26,930 bases of DNA from JBBDRX01 sp040905245 (GCA_040905245.1 JBBDRX010000083.1:1-26930); one strand, 5' to 3'; positions 7,604-16,312 are shown, counted from the first letter of the stretch. Numbers and translations: made by a program. The notes: generated by a model not told the origin, from the sequence alone.

Positions 7604-8797
7604 TTGTTCTATACAACTCCAAATAGCAATATTGGTTCGATCCTGGGCAGCAGTCCCGAAGAGATCGATACGCCGACTCAGGGTAGCGACAGAATCCTGC
7701 TGACAGCCGTCATCATGTTGATGATTTTCGGCGTACTGGCAGTCTACTCCTCGATCGCCTTCTTTGCCGATACTCGCGGCACTACGGCAGGAGCTCTGAT
7801 TTCCGGACACATGATCAAACTTGGTATAGCGGTTGTGGCCATGCTAATCGTCTCCAAAATAGATTATCACCAGATTGCACGGTTCAGCAGAATGGCTGTG
7901 GCCGTTAGCTGGCTGTTATTGATCGCTGTGATGATCCATGGAGAAGTGGTCTTCGGCGCCCGGCGATCCCTGACTATTGCAGGTTTCTCCTTTCAACCGT
8001 CTACGTTTGCAACGGTCTCTCTGCTGATACATGTTGCGGTTCTGCTTCATGAGAAGCAGGAGTATATCAAGGACTTCAAGCGGTCCTTTCTTCCGATCCT
8101 CTTCTGGATTCTTCCAACTTGTGCCCTGATCGGCCTGGAGGATTTCAGCAGCGCGGGGCTTCTGCTGACGATCTGCATGACCCTGATGCTGGTTGGCAGA
8201 ATCAGCGCTCTCCACATCGGCACGCTCGTATTGATCGGTCTGATTGGGGCTGCCGGCCTGATCAGCGTCTCTCCGGAACGACAGAGCCGGGTTCAGGAGT
8301 ATGTAGAACAGGTCAGAGATATTAACAGCACACGGCTTGAACCGGGGGCAGGGTATCAGGCTCAGCAATCCTACATTGCCATTGCCCAGGGAAAACTCTT
8401 TGGTGTGGGAATCGGAAAGAGTACCCAGCGCGATTTTCTCCCGGCACCTTACAACGATTTTATCTACTCGATTATCACCGAAGAGTATGGCATCGTGGGA
8501 GCATCCATTGTCATGTTTCTCTTTCTGCTGATTTTGATACGCGGCATTGTTTTCATCGCCCGAAATGCTGAAGACACCCTCGGTATTCTGATGGCCACTG
8601 CCTGTACGCTGACCATTTCACTCTACGGATTTGTCAATGCCGCCGTTGCCAGCGGCTTGTTGCCGGTCACCGGGCTTCCCATGCCGTTTATCAGCTATGG
8701 CGGAACCAGTACCCTTTTTGCCGCTGTCATGGTGGGCATTCTTTTGAACATATCCAAACACAGCAAAAACAGAAAACCTAACTTCTTCTTCGGTTAA
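7604..8797 (+). CDS. ftsW: FtsW, SEDS-family peptidoglycan glycosyltransferase
   Basis: FtsW is a polytopic SEDS protein that polymerises lipid II at the septum together with FtsI. The 397-aa product has about ten hydrophobic segments. The conserved region around the catalytic Asp is present as PYNDFIYSIITEEYGIVG (Asp285), and GLPMPFISYGGTS near the C-terminus is the family signature. It is odd in one region: the usual GAxRW...FQPSExxK motif reads GARRSLTIAGFSFQPSTFAT, with Thr134 and Thr137 where the family usually has Glu and Lys. The start is TTG at 7604 with no visible Shine-Dalgarno site. A downstream start is possible but would shorten the N-tail before the first membrane segment. It shares one base with murG (TAATG). 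Confidence 0.9.
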   Translation: MFYTTPNSNIGSILGSSPEEIDTPTQGSDRILLTAVIMLMIFGVLAVYSSIAFFADTRGTTAGALISGHMIKLGIAVVAMLIVSKIDYHQIARFSRMAVAVSWLLLIAVMIHGEVVFGARRSLTIAGFSFQPSTFATVSLLIHVAVLLHEKQEYIKDFKRSFLPILFWILPTCALIGLEDFSSAGLLLTICMTLMLVGRISALHIGTLVLIGLIGAAGLISVSPERQSRVQEYVEQVRDINSTRLEPGAGYQAQQSYIAIAQGKLFGVGIGKSTQRDFLPAPYNDFIYSIITEEYGIVGASIVMFLFLLILIRGIVFIARNAEDTLGILMATACTLTISLYGFVNAAVASGLLPVTGLPMPFISYGGTSTLFAAVMVGILLNISKHSKNRKPNFFFG

Positions 8798-9957
8798 TGC
8801 ATACAGCCGTTACCGACATATCCTCTGCAAACACCCGCACTACAGCTGCCACAAGCAGCCTTCGGGTACTCATCGCAGCCGGTGGAACAGGCGGGCATGT
8901 CTATCCCGGAATTGCCATTGCGGATGCATTGCAAAAAACGGATGAAGACGTCTCACTGCTTTTTGCAGGTACCAGAAACCGTATGGAGTGGAATGCCGTA
9001 CCCAGAGCCGGATACGAGATTCAAAGCCTCTGGATCTCCGGACTCCAGCGGCGATTCTCTCCTGCGAACCTGATCTTCCCGGTAAAGCTGGGCGTTAGCC
9101 TGCTTCAAAGCTTTCTGCTTCTGAAGAAGTTCCGGCCAGATGTCGTTGTCTCTTGTGGCGGATTTGCCTCAGGGCCGGTCGGCTGGGTTGCCGCCAGGCT
9201 GGGGATCCCGCTGATACTACAGGAACAGAACAGTTACCCGGGTGTAACCACCCGCCTGCTGGCACGCCATGCAGAGCGGATATTTACGGCTTTTGAAGGC
9301 GCCTCGGAGTGGCTCCCGAAAGAGAAGATCCGGCTCACGGGAAATCCGATCCGAAGCAGTTTCCGGAAAAGTACAAAAGAGGCCGGGTGCAAGCAGTTTG
9401 GCTTCTTAATGGAGAAGCCGGTTGTTCTGATTCTTGGAGGGAGTGGCGGTGCACTCTCCATCAATCAGGCAATTGAACAGAATTTGGATACGCTGCATGA
9501 CAAGATGGACCTGCAGCTGCTTTGGCAATGCGGACCGCGGTATCATGAACCGCTTCAGCGCCGGATCGAACCCGGCCGGTACCCCAATCTGAAGCTGATG
9601 AGTTATATCGAGGAGATGCCGGACGCCTATGCCGCTGCCGACCTGGTTGTCAGCCGGGCCGGGGCCATCTCCTGCAGTGAACTGATGCTTACGGGATCTC
9701 CCTCCATACTGGTTCCTTCTCCCAATGTCGCCGGAGATCATCAGAGCCGGAATGCGGCCTCCATGACAGAGGCCGGGGCAGCCCGTTTATTGTCGGACAA
9801 CCAGGTTCGCGAACAGCTGCCGGAGGTGATCGCTTCTCTGCTGAAAAATCCGGAACAGCTTCAGGAGATGGGCAAGCGGGCTCAGGGGCTCTCCCGGCCC
9901 GATGCCGCCAGCGAGATTGCAAAACAGATTAAACAGATCGGATCAAGACAACAATGA
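8797..9957 (+). CDS. murG: UDP-N-acetylglucosamine--lipid I GlcNAc transferase MurG
   Basis: MurG is a peripheral GT-B glycosyltransferase on the inner membrane face. It adds GlcNAc to lipid I to make lipid II, the substrate of FtsW. The lipid-binding glycine loop GGTGGHVYPG is at about residues 29-38. The first half also has SCGGFASGPVG and QEQNSYPGV. The C-terminal UDP-GlcNAc half carries LGGSGGALSINQA, VSRAGAISCSEL and VAGDHQSRNA. The length is 386 aa. The first glycine loop lies about 20 residues later than usual because of a Ser/Thr/Ala-rich N-terminal stretch, so a later start remains possible. I saw no better initiation codon. It overlaps murC by four bases (ATGA). Confidence 0.95.
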   Translation: MHTAVTDISSANTRTTAATSSLRVLIAAGGTGGHVYPGIAIADALQKTDEDVSLLFAGTRNRMEWNAVPRAGYEIQSLWISGLQRRFSPANLIFPVKLGVSLLQSFLLLKKFRPDVVVSCGGFASGPVGWVAARLGIPLILQEQNSYPGVTTRLLARHAERIFTAFEGASEWLPKEKIRLTGNPIRSSFRKSTKEAGCKQFGFLMEKPVVLILGGSGGALSINQAIEQNLDTLHDKMDLQLLWQCGPRYHEPLQRRIEPGRYPNLKLMSYIEEMPDAYAAADLVVSRAGAISCSELMLTGSPSILVPSPNVAGDHQSRNAASMTEAGAARLLSDNQVREQLPEVIASLLKNPEQLQEMGKRAQGLSRPDAASEIAKQIKQIGSRQQ

Positions 9958-11369
9958 GTACCAATATACAGACACAACCGGTTTTTGGACGCACCCGACA
10001 CATACACATGGTCGGCATTGGCGGAATTGGTATGAGTGGGATCGCCGAAATCCTGCTACTTCGCGGTTACAAGGTAACCGGGTCGGACGGAAGCACAAGC
10101 GAAACGACGAAGCGGCTTAAGGAACTGGGAGCCACCATCTATCACGGCCACGATGAAGATCAGATTGAAGGAGCAGATGTTGTGGTCTACACCAGTGCTG
10201 TCAAAGCCGAAGAGAATGTAGAAACCCGTGCAGCCATGGAGGCCCAGATTCCGGTCATAAAACGTGCGGAGATGCTTGCCGAACTGATGCGGATGAAGTA
10301 CGGGATCGGTGTAGCGGGAACCCATGGGAAAACGACAACGACGACACTGATCGGACACGTCATTCAGGATGGCAGTTTTGATCCGACCATCATTGTGGGT
10401 GGCCGGGTTCACAGTTTCGACAAAACCAATGCCGTTGTGGGCAAGGGAGATATCACTGTCGTCGAAGCCGACGAATTTGACCGGACATTTCTCCGGCTTT
10501 CCCCCTCTCTTGCAGTCATTACCAATATTGAAGCCGAACACCTGGACATCTACAAGGACCTGGATGATGTAAAAGATGCCTTTATTGAATTTGCAGGCAA
10601 AGTACCGTTCTATGGAGCGGTTGTACTCTGCCTCGACGATCCGGTTGTCCGAAGTATCCTTCCCTCCCTCGAGCGCCGGACCATCAGTTACGGATACACG
10701 CCGCAGGCCGATGTACGGGCAGTACAAGTCGAACGGGACGCCTTTCACAGCCAGTTTCGAGTGCTACACCAGGGCGAGCTGCTCGGGGAGGTCCGGTTGA
10801 AAGCTCCCGGCGATCACAATATCCGGAATGCACTGGCCGCCGTCGCCGTCGGGCTGGAGCTCGGCATTCCATTCGAACAGATTCAAAGTGGGCTGGAACG
10901 ATACCAGGGTGTCTTCAGGCGATTTCAGCAGAAAATGGATCACAAGGATATACTGGTGATCGACGATTATGCACACCACCCTACCGAGGTGAAAGCTACC
11001 CTTCAAGCAGCCCGTGAAGGCTGGCCGGATCGACGGATTGTCGCTGTTTTCCAGCCGCATCTCTACTCCCGTACCCAGCAGATGTATCAGGAGTTCGGCC
11101 TCTCCTTCTTTGATGCAGAAGTTCTGGTCGTTACCGATATCTACCCCTCCAGGGAAGAGCCGATTGAAGGAGTGACCGGTGAGCTGGTGGCCGATACCGC
11201 AAAAGAGTATGGGCACCGGGGAGTCCGTTATGTTGAGGAGAAGGAGGATCTGCCGAAAGTGCTCTCTGCCCTGGTTCGGCCAGGAGATATCGTTATCACA
11301 ATGGGGGCCGGAGATATCTACCAGTTTGGCGAAGAGTTTGTTTCAACATTTTCAAACAGACCGTCATGA
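9954..11369 (+). CDS. murC: UDP-N-acetylmuramate--L-alanine ligase MurC
   Basis: MurC is the first Mur ligase. It joins L-alanine to UDP-MurNAc with ATP in the cytoplasm. The N-terminal domain has the loop GIGGIGMSGIAE (about 21-32), and the ATP loop is G122-T-H-G-K-T-T. VVEADEFDRTF, NIEAEHLDIY, DDYAHHPTEV and FQPHLYSRT are family signatures that distinguish MurC from MurD and MurE. The length of 471 aa is typical. It is embedded between murG and ftsQ with ATGA overlaps at both ends, in the frequent murG-murC-ftsQ order. The partner genes ddl and murB, often found here, are absent. Confidence 0.97.
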   Translation: MSTNIQTQPVFGRTRHIHMVGIGGIGMSGIAEILLLRGYKVTGSDGSTSETTKRLKELGATIYHGHDEDQIEGADVVVYTSAVKAEENVETRAAMEAQIPVIKRAEMLAELMRMKYGIGVAGTHGKTTTTTLIGHVIQDGSFDPTIIVGGRVHSFDKTNAVVGKGDITVVEADEFDRTFLRLSPSLAVITNIEAEHLDIYKDLDDVKDAFIEFAGKVPFYGAVVLCLDDPVVRSILPSLERRTISYGYTPQADVRAVQVERDAFHSQFRVLHQGELLGEVRLKAPGDHNIRNALAAVAVGLELGIPFEQIQSGLERYQGVFRRFQQKMDHKDILVIDDYAHHPTEVKATLQAAREGWPDRRIVAVFQPHLYSRTQQMYQEFGLSFFDAEVLVVTDIYPSREEPIEGVTGELVADTAKEYGHRGVRYVEEKEDLPKVLSALVRPGDIVITMGAGDIYQFGEEFVSTFSNRPS

Positions 11370-12112
11370 ATAAGAAGACGACTGAAACATCTACATATAG
11401 CCTCTCATTCGGACAGCAGCTCCGAATCGCAGGTGTTCTGCTTCTTCTTGGAGGAGCCGGTTTTGCCGGGGTCTATTGGGAACGAAACAGCCTGATTAAG
11501 GATGTTCGGTTCACCGGAGCCTACTACACCGACAAGGAGACCCTGCAGAGTGCAGTAGAGCTTCCGATCGGCCTTCATCCGGACAGCGTCTCGTTCGGAG
11601 AACTTATGCAGGCGTTCCAGGAACAACCCTACGTAAAACAGACCGGGGTCCGGGTTGAATCCGGCGGCCGGATGGTGGTCGACATAGAAGAACGGGAACC
11701 GTTGATGCTGTTGACAAGCGGAGCAGAAAAACGATTTGTGGACAGAGAAGGCGTAGTCATGCCGTGGATGCTCGGCAAAACCATCAATGTACCGATCCTG
11801 CATGGTTTCCGAATCCCCACGAATGGTGAACCGCTGGCTGGAAACGAATTCCGACAGATTCGGGATTTCCTCGTCGCCGCGAAGAAAAGCCGTTTGGGCT
11901 GGGCAACCATCAGTGAAGTGGGTTGGGGCCGTGAGGAGGGGGTCATGGCCCTGAGTCAGGAGAATGGAGTAAAGCTGATTTTCGGAGAAGGTAACTTTTC
12001 CGAAAAGATAGAGTACTGGGATGGTTTTTACGAAAGTGTCGTAGCGGAGAAAGGCATGCAGTCGTTCACCGTAATTGACCTTCGGTTTCGAAATCAGATC
12101 GTTACCAGATAG
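11366..12112 (+). CDS. ftsQ: FtsQ/DivIB-type cell-division protein
   Basis: This is a bitopic membrane protein of the division machinery that links FtsL and its partner to the early division proteins. The 248-aa product has a short cytoplasmic N-tail, a membrane segment at about 20-37 and a POTRA-like domain starting with LIKDVRFTGAYYTDKETL (about 43-60), with a turn at VVDIEEREP near residue 110. A beta-rich FtsQ domain follows. FtsQ sequences diverge strongly, so the call rests on topology, the POTRA pattern and the position between murC and ftsA. The ATG overlaps the murC stop. After it comes a 105-nt spacer, the largest gap in the cluster. Confidence 0.86.
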   Translation: MNKKTTETSTYSLSFGQQLRIAGVLLLLGGAGFAGVYWERNSLIKDVRFTGAYYTDKETLQSAVELPIGLHPDSVSFGELMQAFQEQPYVKQTGVRVESGGRMVVDIEEREPLMLLTSGAEKRFVDREGVVMPWMLGKTINVPILHGFRIPTNGEPLAGNEFRQIRDFLVAAKKSRLGWATISEVGWGREEGVMALSQENGVKLIFGEGNFSEKIEYWDGFYESVVAEKGMQSFTVIDLRFRNQIVTR

Positions 12113-12217
12113 ATATGAATGATTTAGCAATAGATAACCCGATAAAGACAGCTTCTCAAAACGGCCTGCACAGGTGTTCCGGTTTGGGTGTTGTCTCTAA
12201 TCCATACAGGTAACCAT

Positions 12218-13477
12218 ATGAGTGAACAGGAAAGAATCGTCGTCGGACTGGACATCGGATCCACCAAAGTGTGCGCTGTCGTAGCCTCCATTGATGCCAG
12301 AGAGCAGATCCATATTCTGGGCGTTGGAAAAGCTCCAAGTGACGGGTTGAACCGGGGAGTGGTAGTCAACATCGACAAAACTGTAAACGCCATTCGTACA
12401 GCTGTCGAGCAGGCAGAACTGGCATCCGGTATCGAAGTGAACTCTGTAAATGTCGGAATTGCAGGAGATCATATTCGAAGCATCCGCAGCAAAGGAGTCA
12501 TCACGATCAGTAACAAGGATCAGGAAATAACGATTCGGGATGTCGAGCGGTTGCTGGAAGACTGCCAGCGGATCATGCTTCCCCCGGACCAACAGATTCT
12601 CCATGTAATCCCGCAGGAGTTCGTTGTGGACGGCCAGGACGGCATCAGCGATCCGGTCGGTATGAGCGGGATGCGGATGGAGGCAGAGGTTCACATCATT
12701 ACCGGACTCGTCTCCGCAGCCAAGAACATCTATCGCTGTGTGGAACGGGCAGGCTATCAGGTTGCCGACATTATCCTGGAGCCACTTGCATCCTCCTACG
12801 CTGTACTGGACGATGAAGAAAAAGAGGCCGGCGTGGTCCTGGTCGATATTGGCGGTGGAACCACCGACCTGGCCGTCTTTCAGGACAATACGATTCGGCA
12901 TACCGCCGTCATCGCCATCGCCGGCAAGAAAGTGACAGACGACATTCGGGTCGGACTCAGTGTCCTGGACGATCAGGCACAAAAGCTTAAACATGAACAT
13001 GGCGAATGCTTTGTGGACATGATTGAAGATGATGAGACCATCACCGTACCAGGCATCGCCGGGAGACCTCCGAAGGAGATTACCAAAAGTATTCTGGCCA
13101 AGATAATCCAGGCGCGCATGGAAGAGATCATGGAAATTGTCGCCATCGAAGTGAAACGGAGCGGCTATTCTGATACGCTGAGTGCCGGACTGGTATTAAC
13201 AGGCGGCGGCTCTTTGATTCGGAATGTCTGTCCACTGGCCAACGAGGTACTTGGTATGGATGCTAAAATCGGGAGACCGCTCGGACTGGCCGGCGGACTC
13301 ACGGACGAAGTGAACAGCCCGATCTTTGCAACCGGTGTAGGGCTGGTTATTCATGCGCTGAAAACCGGAACCACCGGAGTGGAGACCCTCCCCCCCGCCT
13401 CTTCGAGAGAGTCGGGAGTGGAGAAATTGATGAACCAGATTGCAGACCGCATGAAAAACTGGTTCAAGGAGTTGTAG
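12218..13477 (+). CDS. ftsA: FtsA, actin-like membrane anchor of the Z ring
   Basis: FtsA is an actin-family ATPase that binds the FtsZ C-terminal peptide and tethers Z-ring filaments to the membrane. Its nucleotide-binding motifs are visible: phosphate-1 GLDIGSTK (about 10-17), phosphate-2 D210-I-G-G-G-T-T-D217 and the adenosine motif LTGGGSLI. The extreme C-terminus (VEKLMNQIADRMKNWFKEL) is an amphipathic helix of the membrane-targeting type. The length is 419 aa. I chose ATG 12218, preceded by an AGG about 8 nt upstream, because it starts just before the conserved VVGLDIGSTK. A TTG ten codons upstream keeps the frame but has no support. ftsZ follows after 69 nt. Confidence 0.96.
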   Translation: MSEQERIVVGLDIGSTKVCAVVASIDAREQIHILGVGKAPSDGLNRGVVVNIDKTVNAIRTAVEQAELASGIEVNSVNVGIAGDHIRSIRSKGVITISNKDQEITIRDVERLLEDCQRIMLPPDQQILHVIPQEFVVDGQDGISDPVGMSGMRMEAEVHIITGLVSAAKNIYRCVERAGYQVADIILEPLASSYAVLDDEEKEAGVVLVDIGGGTTDLAVFQDNTIRHTAVIAIAGKKVTDDIRVGLSVLDDQAQKLKHEHGECFVDMIEDDETITVPGIAGRPPKEITKSILAKIIQARMEEIMEIVAIEVKRSGYSDTLSAGLVLTGGGSLIRNVCPLANEVLGMDAKIGRPLGLAGGLTDEVNSPIFATGVGLVIHALKTGTTGVETLPPASSRESGVEKLMNQIADRMKNWFKEL

Positions 13478-13532
13478 CAATCACGATCGACAAACAATCA
13501 GAGAACAGAACATAAAGCAATCAACAAAACAG

Positions 13533-13538
13533 AAGGAG
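13533..13538 (+). promoter_or_regulatory. Shine-Dalgarno site of ftsZ
   Basis: AAGGAG lies 8 nt before the ftsZ ATG at 13547, at the end of an A-rich and apparently unstructured 69-nt spacer after ftsA. It is the best-formed Shine-Dalgarno site in the cluster, consistent with the high expression usually needed for FtsZ. Confidence 0.7.
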
Positions 13539-13546
13539 TACCAACC

Positions 13547-14875
13547 ATGTCGAACCTAACCCCAAGCTTCAGTTTTGACGAGAAGAGTCAAGACAATGCG
13601 AAAATAAAAGTGATCGGTGTCGGTGGCGGTGGCGGAAACGCCGTCAACAACATGATCAATAAAGGGCTGACCAGTGTCGAGTATATCGCACTCAACACCG
13701 ATGCCCAGGCACTGAAAAATAACCATGCCAATATCACGGTCCAGGTTGGAACCAACCTGACCAGCGGACTCGGGGCCGGTGCTCGTCCGGAAATCGGACG
13801 AGAAGCGGTCGAAGAGAACCGTCATGATATCGAAGAGTCGGTAAACGGCGCAGATATGATTTTCATCACGGCCGGAATGGGCGGTGGTACCGGGACAGGT
13901 GGAGCACCTGTCGTTGCCGGCATCGCCAAGCGAAAGGGAATTCTGACCGTGGGTGTCGTCACGACACCGTTTCTGTGTGAAGGACGAATTCGGATGAAAT
14001 ACGCACATGAGGGGATCAACGAACTGAAGAAGCACTGCGATACCGTCATTGTGATTCCGAACGAACGTCTTCTGGACATCTCCGATGACAACACCTCGCT
14101 GATGGACGCCTTTAACATGGCCAATGAAGTGCTGTATAACGCAACCCGCGGGATCTCCGACTTGATCCTGATGCCGGGGCTGATCAATCTTGACTTTGCA
14201 GATGTCCGGACAACCATGATAGATGGCGGAGCTGCGATTATGGGATCGGCAACTGCCAGCGGCGACGACCGTGCCGAAATTGCCGCACGCGAAGCGATCA
14301 ACTCTCCGCTTCTTGACGGTGTGAGCATTCGAGGAGCTCGAAATGTACTGGTGAACATCTCCGCCGGCTCAAATCTCGGAATGCGAGAGACCACAACCGC
14401 GACCAGCATCATCCAGCAAGAGGCCGGAGAAGATGCCGAAATTATACTGGGAACCGTACTGGACGAAGCGTTTGATGATGCACTCCGCGTCACCGTCATC
14501 GCTACAGGTTTTGACGTATCCAGTGATCGGGGCCAGACCAGGGTCTCCTCAAACAGCAACAGAAACGTCGAGACCGGGCAAAAACCTGCCAATATGGGAA
14601 AATTACCGACGACAGGTGATATCGCAAATCGTTTTACCAGAAGTAACAGCGAGTACTACAAGGGGGAGAAGAACCTGAAAAACCTCGACTCTCCCGCGAT
14701 TCACCGACGTGAACTGAAGTTCATGAAGCCGGCAGATTCCGAAGGAGACGAGCTGTCGGATGAGAGATCGGTTCGCAAGGCGGCCAACGACGATCAATCT
14801 CCGGCAGAACGGTCCGAAAAGATCGACAAGAGCAATTCGGAGCAGCCTGCATTTTTGAGAAAAATCATGGATTGA
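13547..14875 (+). CDS. ftsZ: FtsZ, tubulin-like GTPase of the Z ring
   Basis: FtsZ polymerises with GTP into the cytokinetic ring that recruits the septal synthesis proteins encoded upstream. The globular domain begins with VIGVGGGGGNAVNNM (about 23-37), followed by the tubulin signature G112-G-G-T-G-T-G118. NLDFADV (about 214-220) is the T7 catalytic loop. After the globular core (to about residue 330) comes a charged, low-complexity linker of roughly 100 residues. The conserved C-terminal peptide PAFLRKIMD ends the protein and would bind FtsA. The length of 442 aa is somewhat longer than E. coli FtsZ because of the linker. It is the last gene of the cluster, followed by an intrinsic terminator. 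Confidence 0.98.
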   Translation: MSNLTPSFSFDEKSQDNAKIKVIGVGGGGGNAVNNMINKGLTSVEYIALNTDAQALKNNHANITVQVGTNLTSGLGAGARPEIGREAVEENRHDIEESVNGADMIFITAGMGGGTGTGGAPVVAGIAKRKGILTVGVVTTPFLCEGRIRMKYAHEGINELKKHCDTVIVIPNERLLDISDDNTSLMDAFNMANEVLYNATRGISDLILMPGLINLDFADVRTTMIDGGAAIMGSATASGDDRAEIAAREAINSPLLDGVSIRGARNVLVNISAGSNLGMRETTTATSIIQQEAGEDAEIILGTVLDEAFDDALRVTVIATGFDVSSDRGQTRVSSNSNRNVETGQKPANMGKLPTTGDIANRFTRSNSEYYKGEKNLKNLDSPAIHRRELKFMKPADSEGDELSDERSVRKAANDDQSPAERSEKIDKSNSEQPAFLRKIMD

Positions 14876-14916
14876 CAGCCTGTTGGTGTACAGTTCTGTT
14901 TTGACGGTTTCTCTGT

Positions 14917-14931
14917 GGGCAGAGTCTGCCC
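14917..14931 (+). repeat. short perfect hairpin in the ftsZ 3' region
   Basis: GGGCAG (14917-14922) and CTGCCC (14926-14931) pair perfectly across a 3-nt loop. TGACGG at 14902-14907 is also complementary to CCGTCA at 14930-14935. The second pairing would compete with the first because both use 14930-14931. The nearest T-run is not adjacent, so it is a weaker terminator candidate than the one at 14966. Confidence 0.5.
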
Positions 14932-14965
14932 GTCATGGAAACTGTTTTTAGATTGCTAAATCAAG

Positions 14966-15000
14966 GGGAGTCTCTCTGACCGGAGGCTCCCTTTCTTTTT
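14966..15000 (+). terminator. rho-independent terminator after ftsZ
   Basis: GGGAGTCTC (14966-14974) pairs with GAGGCTCCC (14983-14991), including one T-G wobble, across an 8-nt loop. TTTCTTTTT (14992-15000) follows directly on the + strand. It lies 91 nt downstream of the ftsZ stop and ends the dcw transcript. The hairpin could also act on the converging pheA transcript, but there the following U-run is weak. Confidence 0.85.
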
Positions 15001-15028
15001 ACCTTACTTCTCCCGGGCTCCCCGCGTT

Positions 15029-16210
15029 CTACTCCCCGGACTGGCGAGGGTAGCTGCCCAGAATTTTCATATAGACAGATTTACTCTCCAGCTCCTTGAG
15101 GCCTTTCTGTACCCTGGGATCCTGACTGTTCCCTTCTACATCCAGAAAAAACTGGTATTGCCACGGTTTCCTGGGCCTTGGCCTGGATTCCAGCTTGGTC
15201 ATGTTAATATCATGTTTTTCCAGAGCATTCAGGCATCGAAGCAGTGCTCCCTTCTCATGAGGAGTGGCAAACACGATCGAGGTTTTCGACTGAATCTGTG
15301 AGTCTACAGAAACAGGCTCACGGCTGACAATAACAAACCGGGTGTAATTCTCCGGCTGGTTGGCAATATTCTTTTTGACAATATGCAAGTCATAGAGCTC
15401 TGCCGCATAGGTACTGGCAATTGCAGCCTGGGAGAGGTCATTGTCGTCCCGGACCTTTCGGGCAGCCATGGCTGTGTCATAATAGGATTCCACACGGCAT
15501 CGTGGCAGTTCAGAGAGAAAATGGCTGCACTGGGCAATCGCCTGAGGGTGAGAGAGAATTCTTCGAATGTTTTCCAGTTTTACATTCCCCGGTGCCATCA
15601 GGCAGTGTACAATATGAAGCACCTCCTCTCCGACAATGTGCAGGTTCTTGCCTGCCAACAGATCGTAGGTATCATTGATGGATCCTGCCGTTGTATTTTC
15701 TATCGGGAGAATGGCATAGTCCACAGCCTCTTCTTCAACCGCTTTGGCCGCCTGGTCAAATGTCTTGTAGCCAATGCACTCCACCTCTTTGTAGCGTTCC
15801 GAGAAATGTCGAGTCGCAGCCTGATTACTGAATGCACCCTGAACACCCTGATAAGAGACACGCACCCGATCACCATTTCCATTTTCATTCTGGTGATCCA
15901 CCAGCGAATAGGTCTGATAACGCAGGCTCTGCTGAATGATGTCGTGAAAAATCTTTTCGGCAAAGTAGGGATCGATCCCCTCCTCAGCCGCCAGTTGCCG
16001 AATTCGTCTAAGAAGCTCGCCTTCACGCTCTTCGTCCCGAATCCGACCGGCTCCTTTCAGCTTGTCAGAAAACAGCTCCCGTACAATACGGTGCCGTTTG
16101 GCCAGAGTCTGGATCAGTTTCCGGTCAAGGTCATCGATCTTTTCGCGATACTCCTCAACATTCGGTGATTGATGAGGCTTTTTCCCGGATGGTGATTTTT
16201 TGGAAGACAA
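15029..16210 (-). CDS. pheA: bifunctional chorismate mutase/prephenate dehydratase (P-protein)
   Basis: This cytoplasmic enzyme converts chorismate to prephenate and then to phenylpyruvate, the committed branch of phenylalanine synthesis. An AroQ-type chorismate mutase domain occupies about residues 18-102 (REKIDDLDRKLIQTLAKRH at its start). A prephenate dehydratase domain (about 117-295) follows with YQGVQGAFSNQAA, LPIENTTAGSI and the catalytic T290-R-F292. A C-terminal ACT domain carries GALLRCL (321-327) and E341-S-R-P344, which are the phenylalanine-binding motifs, so feedback inhibition by phenylalanine is expected. The length of 393 aa matches the family. The start is TTG at 16210. I see no in-frame ATG near it. 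It lies 102 nt downstream of the membrane-protein gene on the same strand and converges with ftsZ. Confidence 0.95.
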   Translation of the reverse strand: MSSKKSPSGKKPHQSPNVEEYREKIDDLDRKLIQTLAKRHRIVRELFSDKLKGAGRIRDEEREGELLRRIRQLAAEEGIDPYFAEKIFHDIIQQSLRYQTYSLVDHQNENGNGDRVRVSYQGVQGAFSNQAATRHFSERYKEVECIGYKTFDQAAKAVEEEAVDYAILPIENTTAGSINDTYDLLAGKNLHIVGEEVLHIVHCLMAPGNVKLENIRRILSHPQAIAQCSHFLSELPRCRVESYYDTAMAARKVRDDNDLSQAAIASTYAAELYDLHIVKKNIANQPENYTRFVIVSREPVSVDSQIQSKTSIVFATPHEKGALLRCLNALEKHDINMTKLESRPRPRKPWQYQFFLDVEGNSQDPRVQKGLKELESKSVYMKILGSYPRQSGE

Positions 16211-16312
16211 TCTCTTTTTGGTTGCGTTGTGTGCGGTTCGGCAGGCCTCTCGGCCCGTGATTTACAAAAACAATTTCAAAAAATACGGGTTCTGTGGATA
16301 AAAATCGCACAT

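Noticed and set aside
6657..7622. A 321-codon open frame on the minus strand opposite murD
   Set aside because: It lies entirely antisense to a complete, motif-rich murD and has no recognisable domain. Its low-complexity composition is that of a shadow frame.
15383..16168. A 261-codon plus-strand open frame opposite pheA
   Set aside because: pheA on the minus strand has all three domains and catalytic motifs intact. The plus-strand frame has no family features.
16211..16312. GGCC-TCTC-GGCC mini-hairpin between pheA and the CNNM gene
   Set aside because: Only four base pairs, which is too short to support a terminator or attenuator. No phenylalanine-rich leader peptide is evident upstream of pheA.
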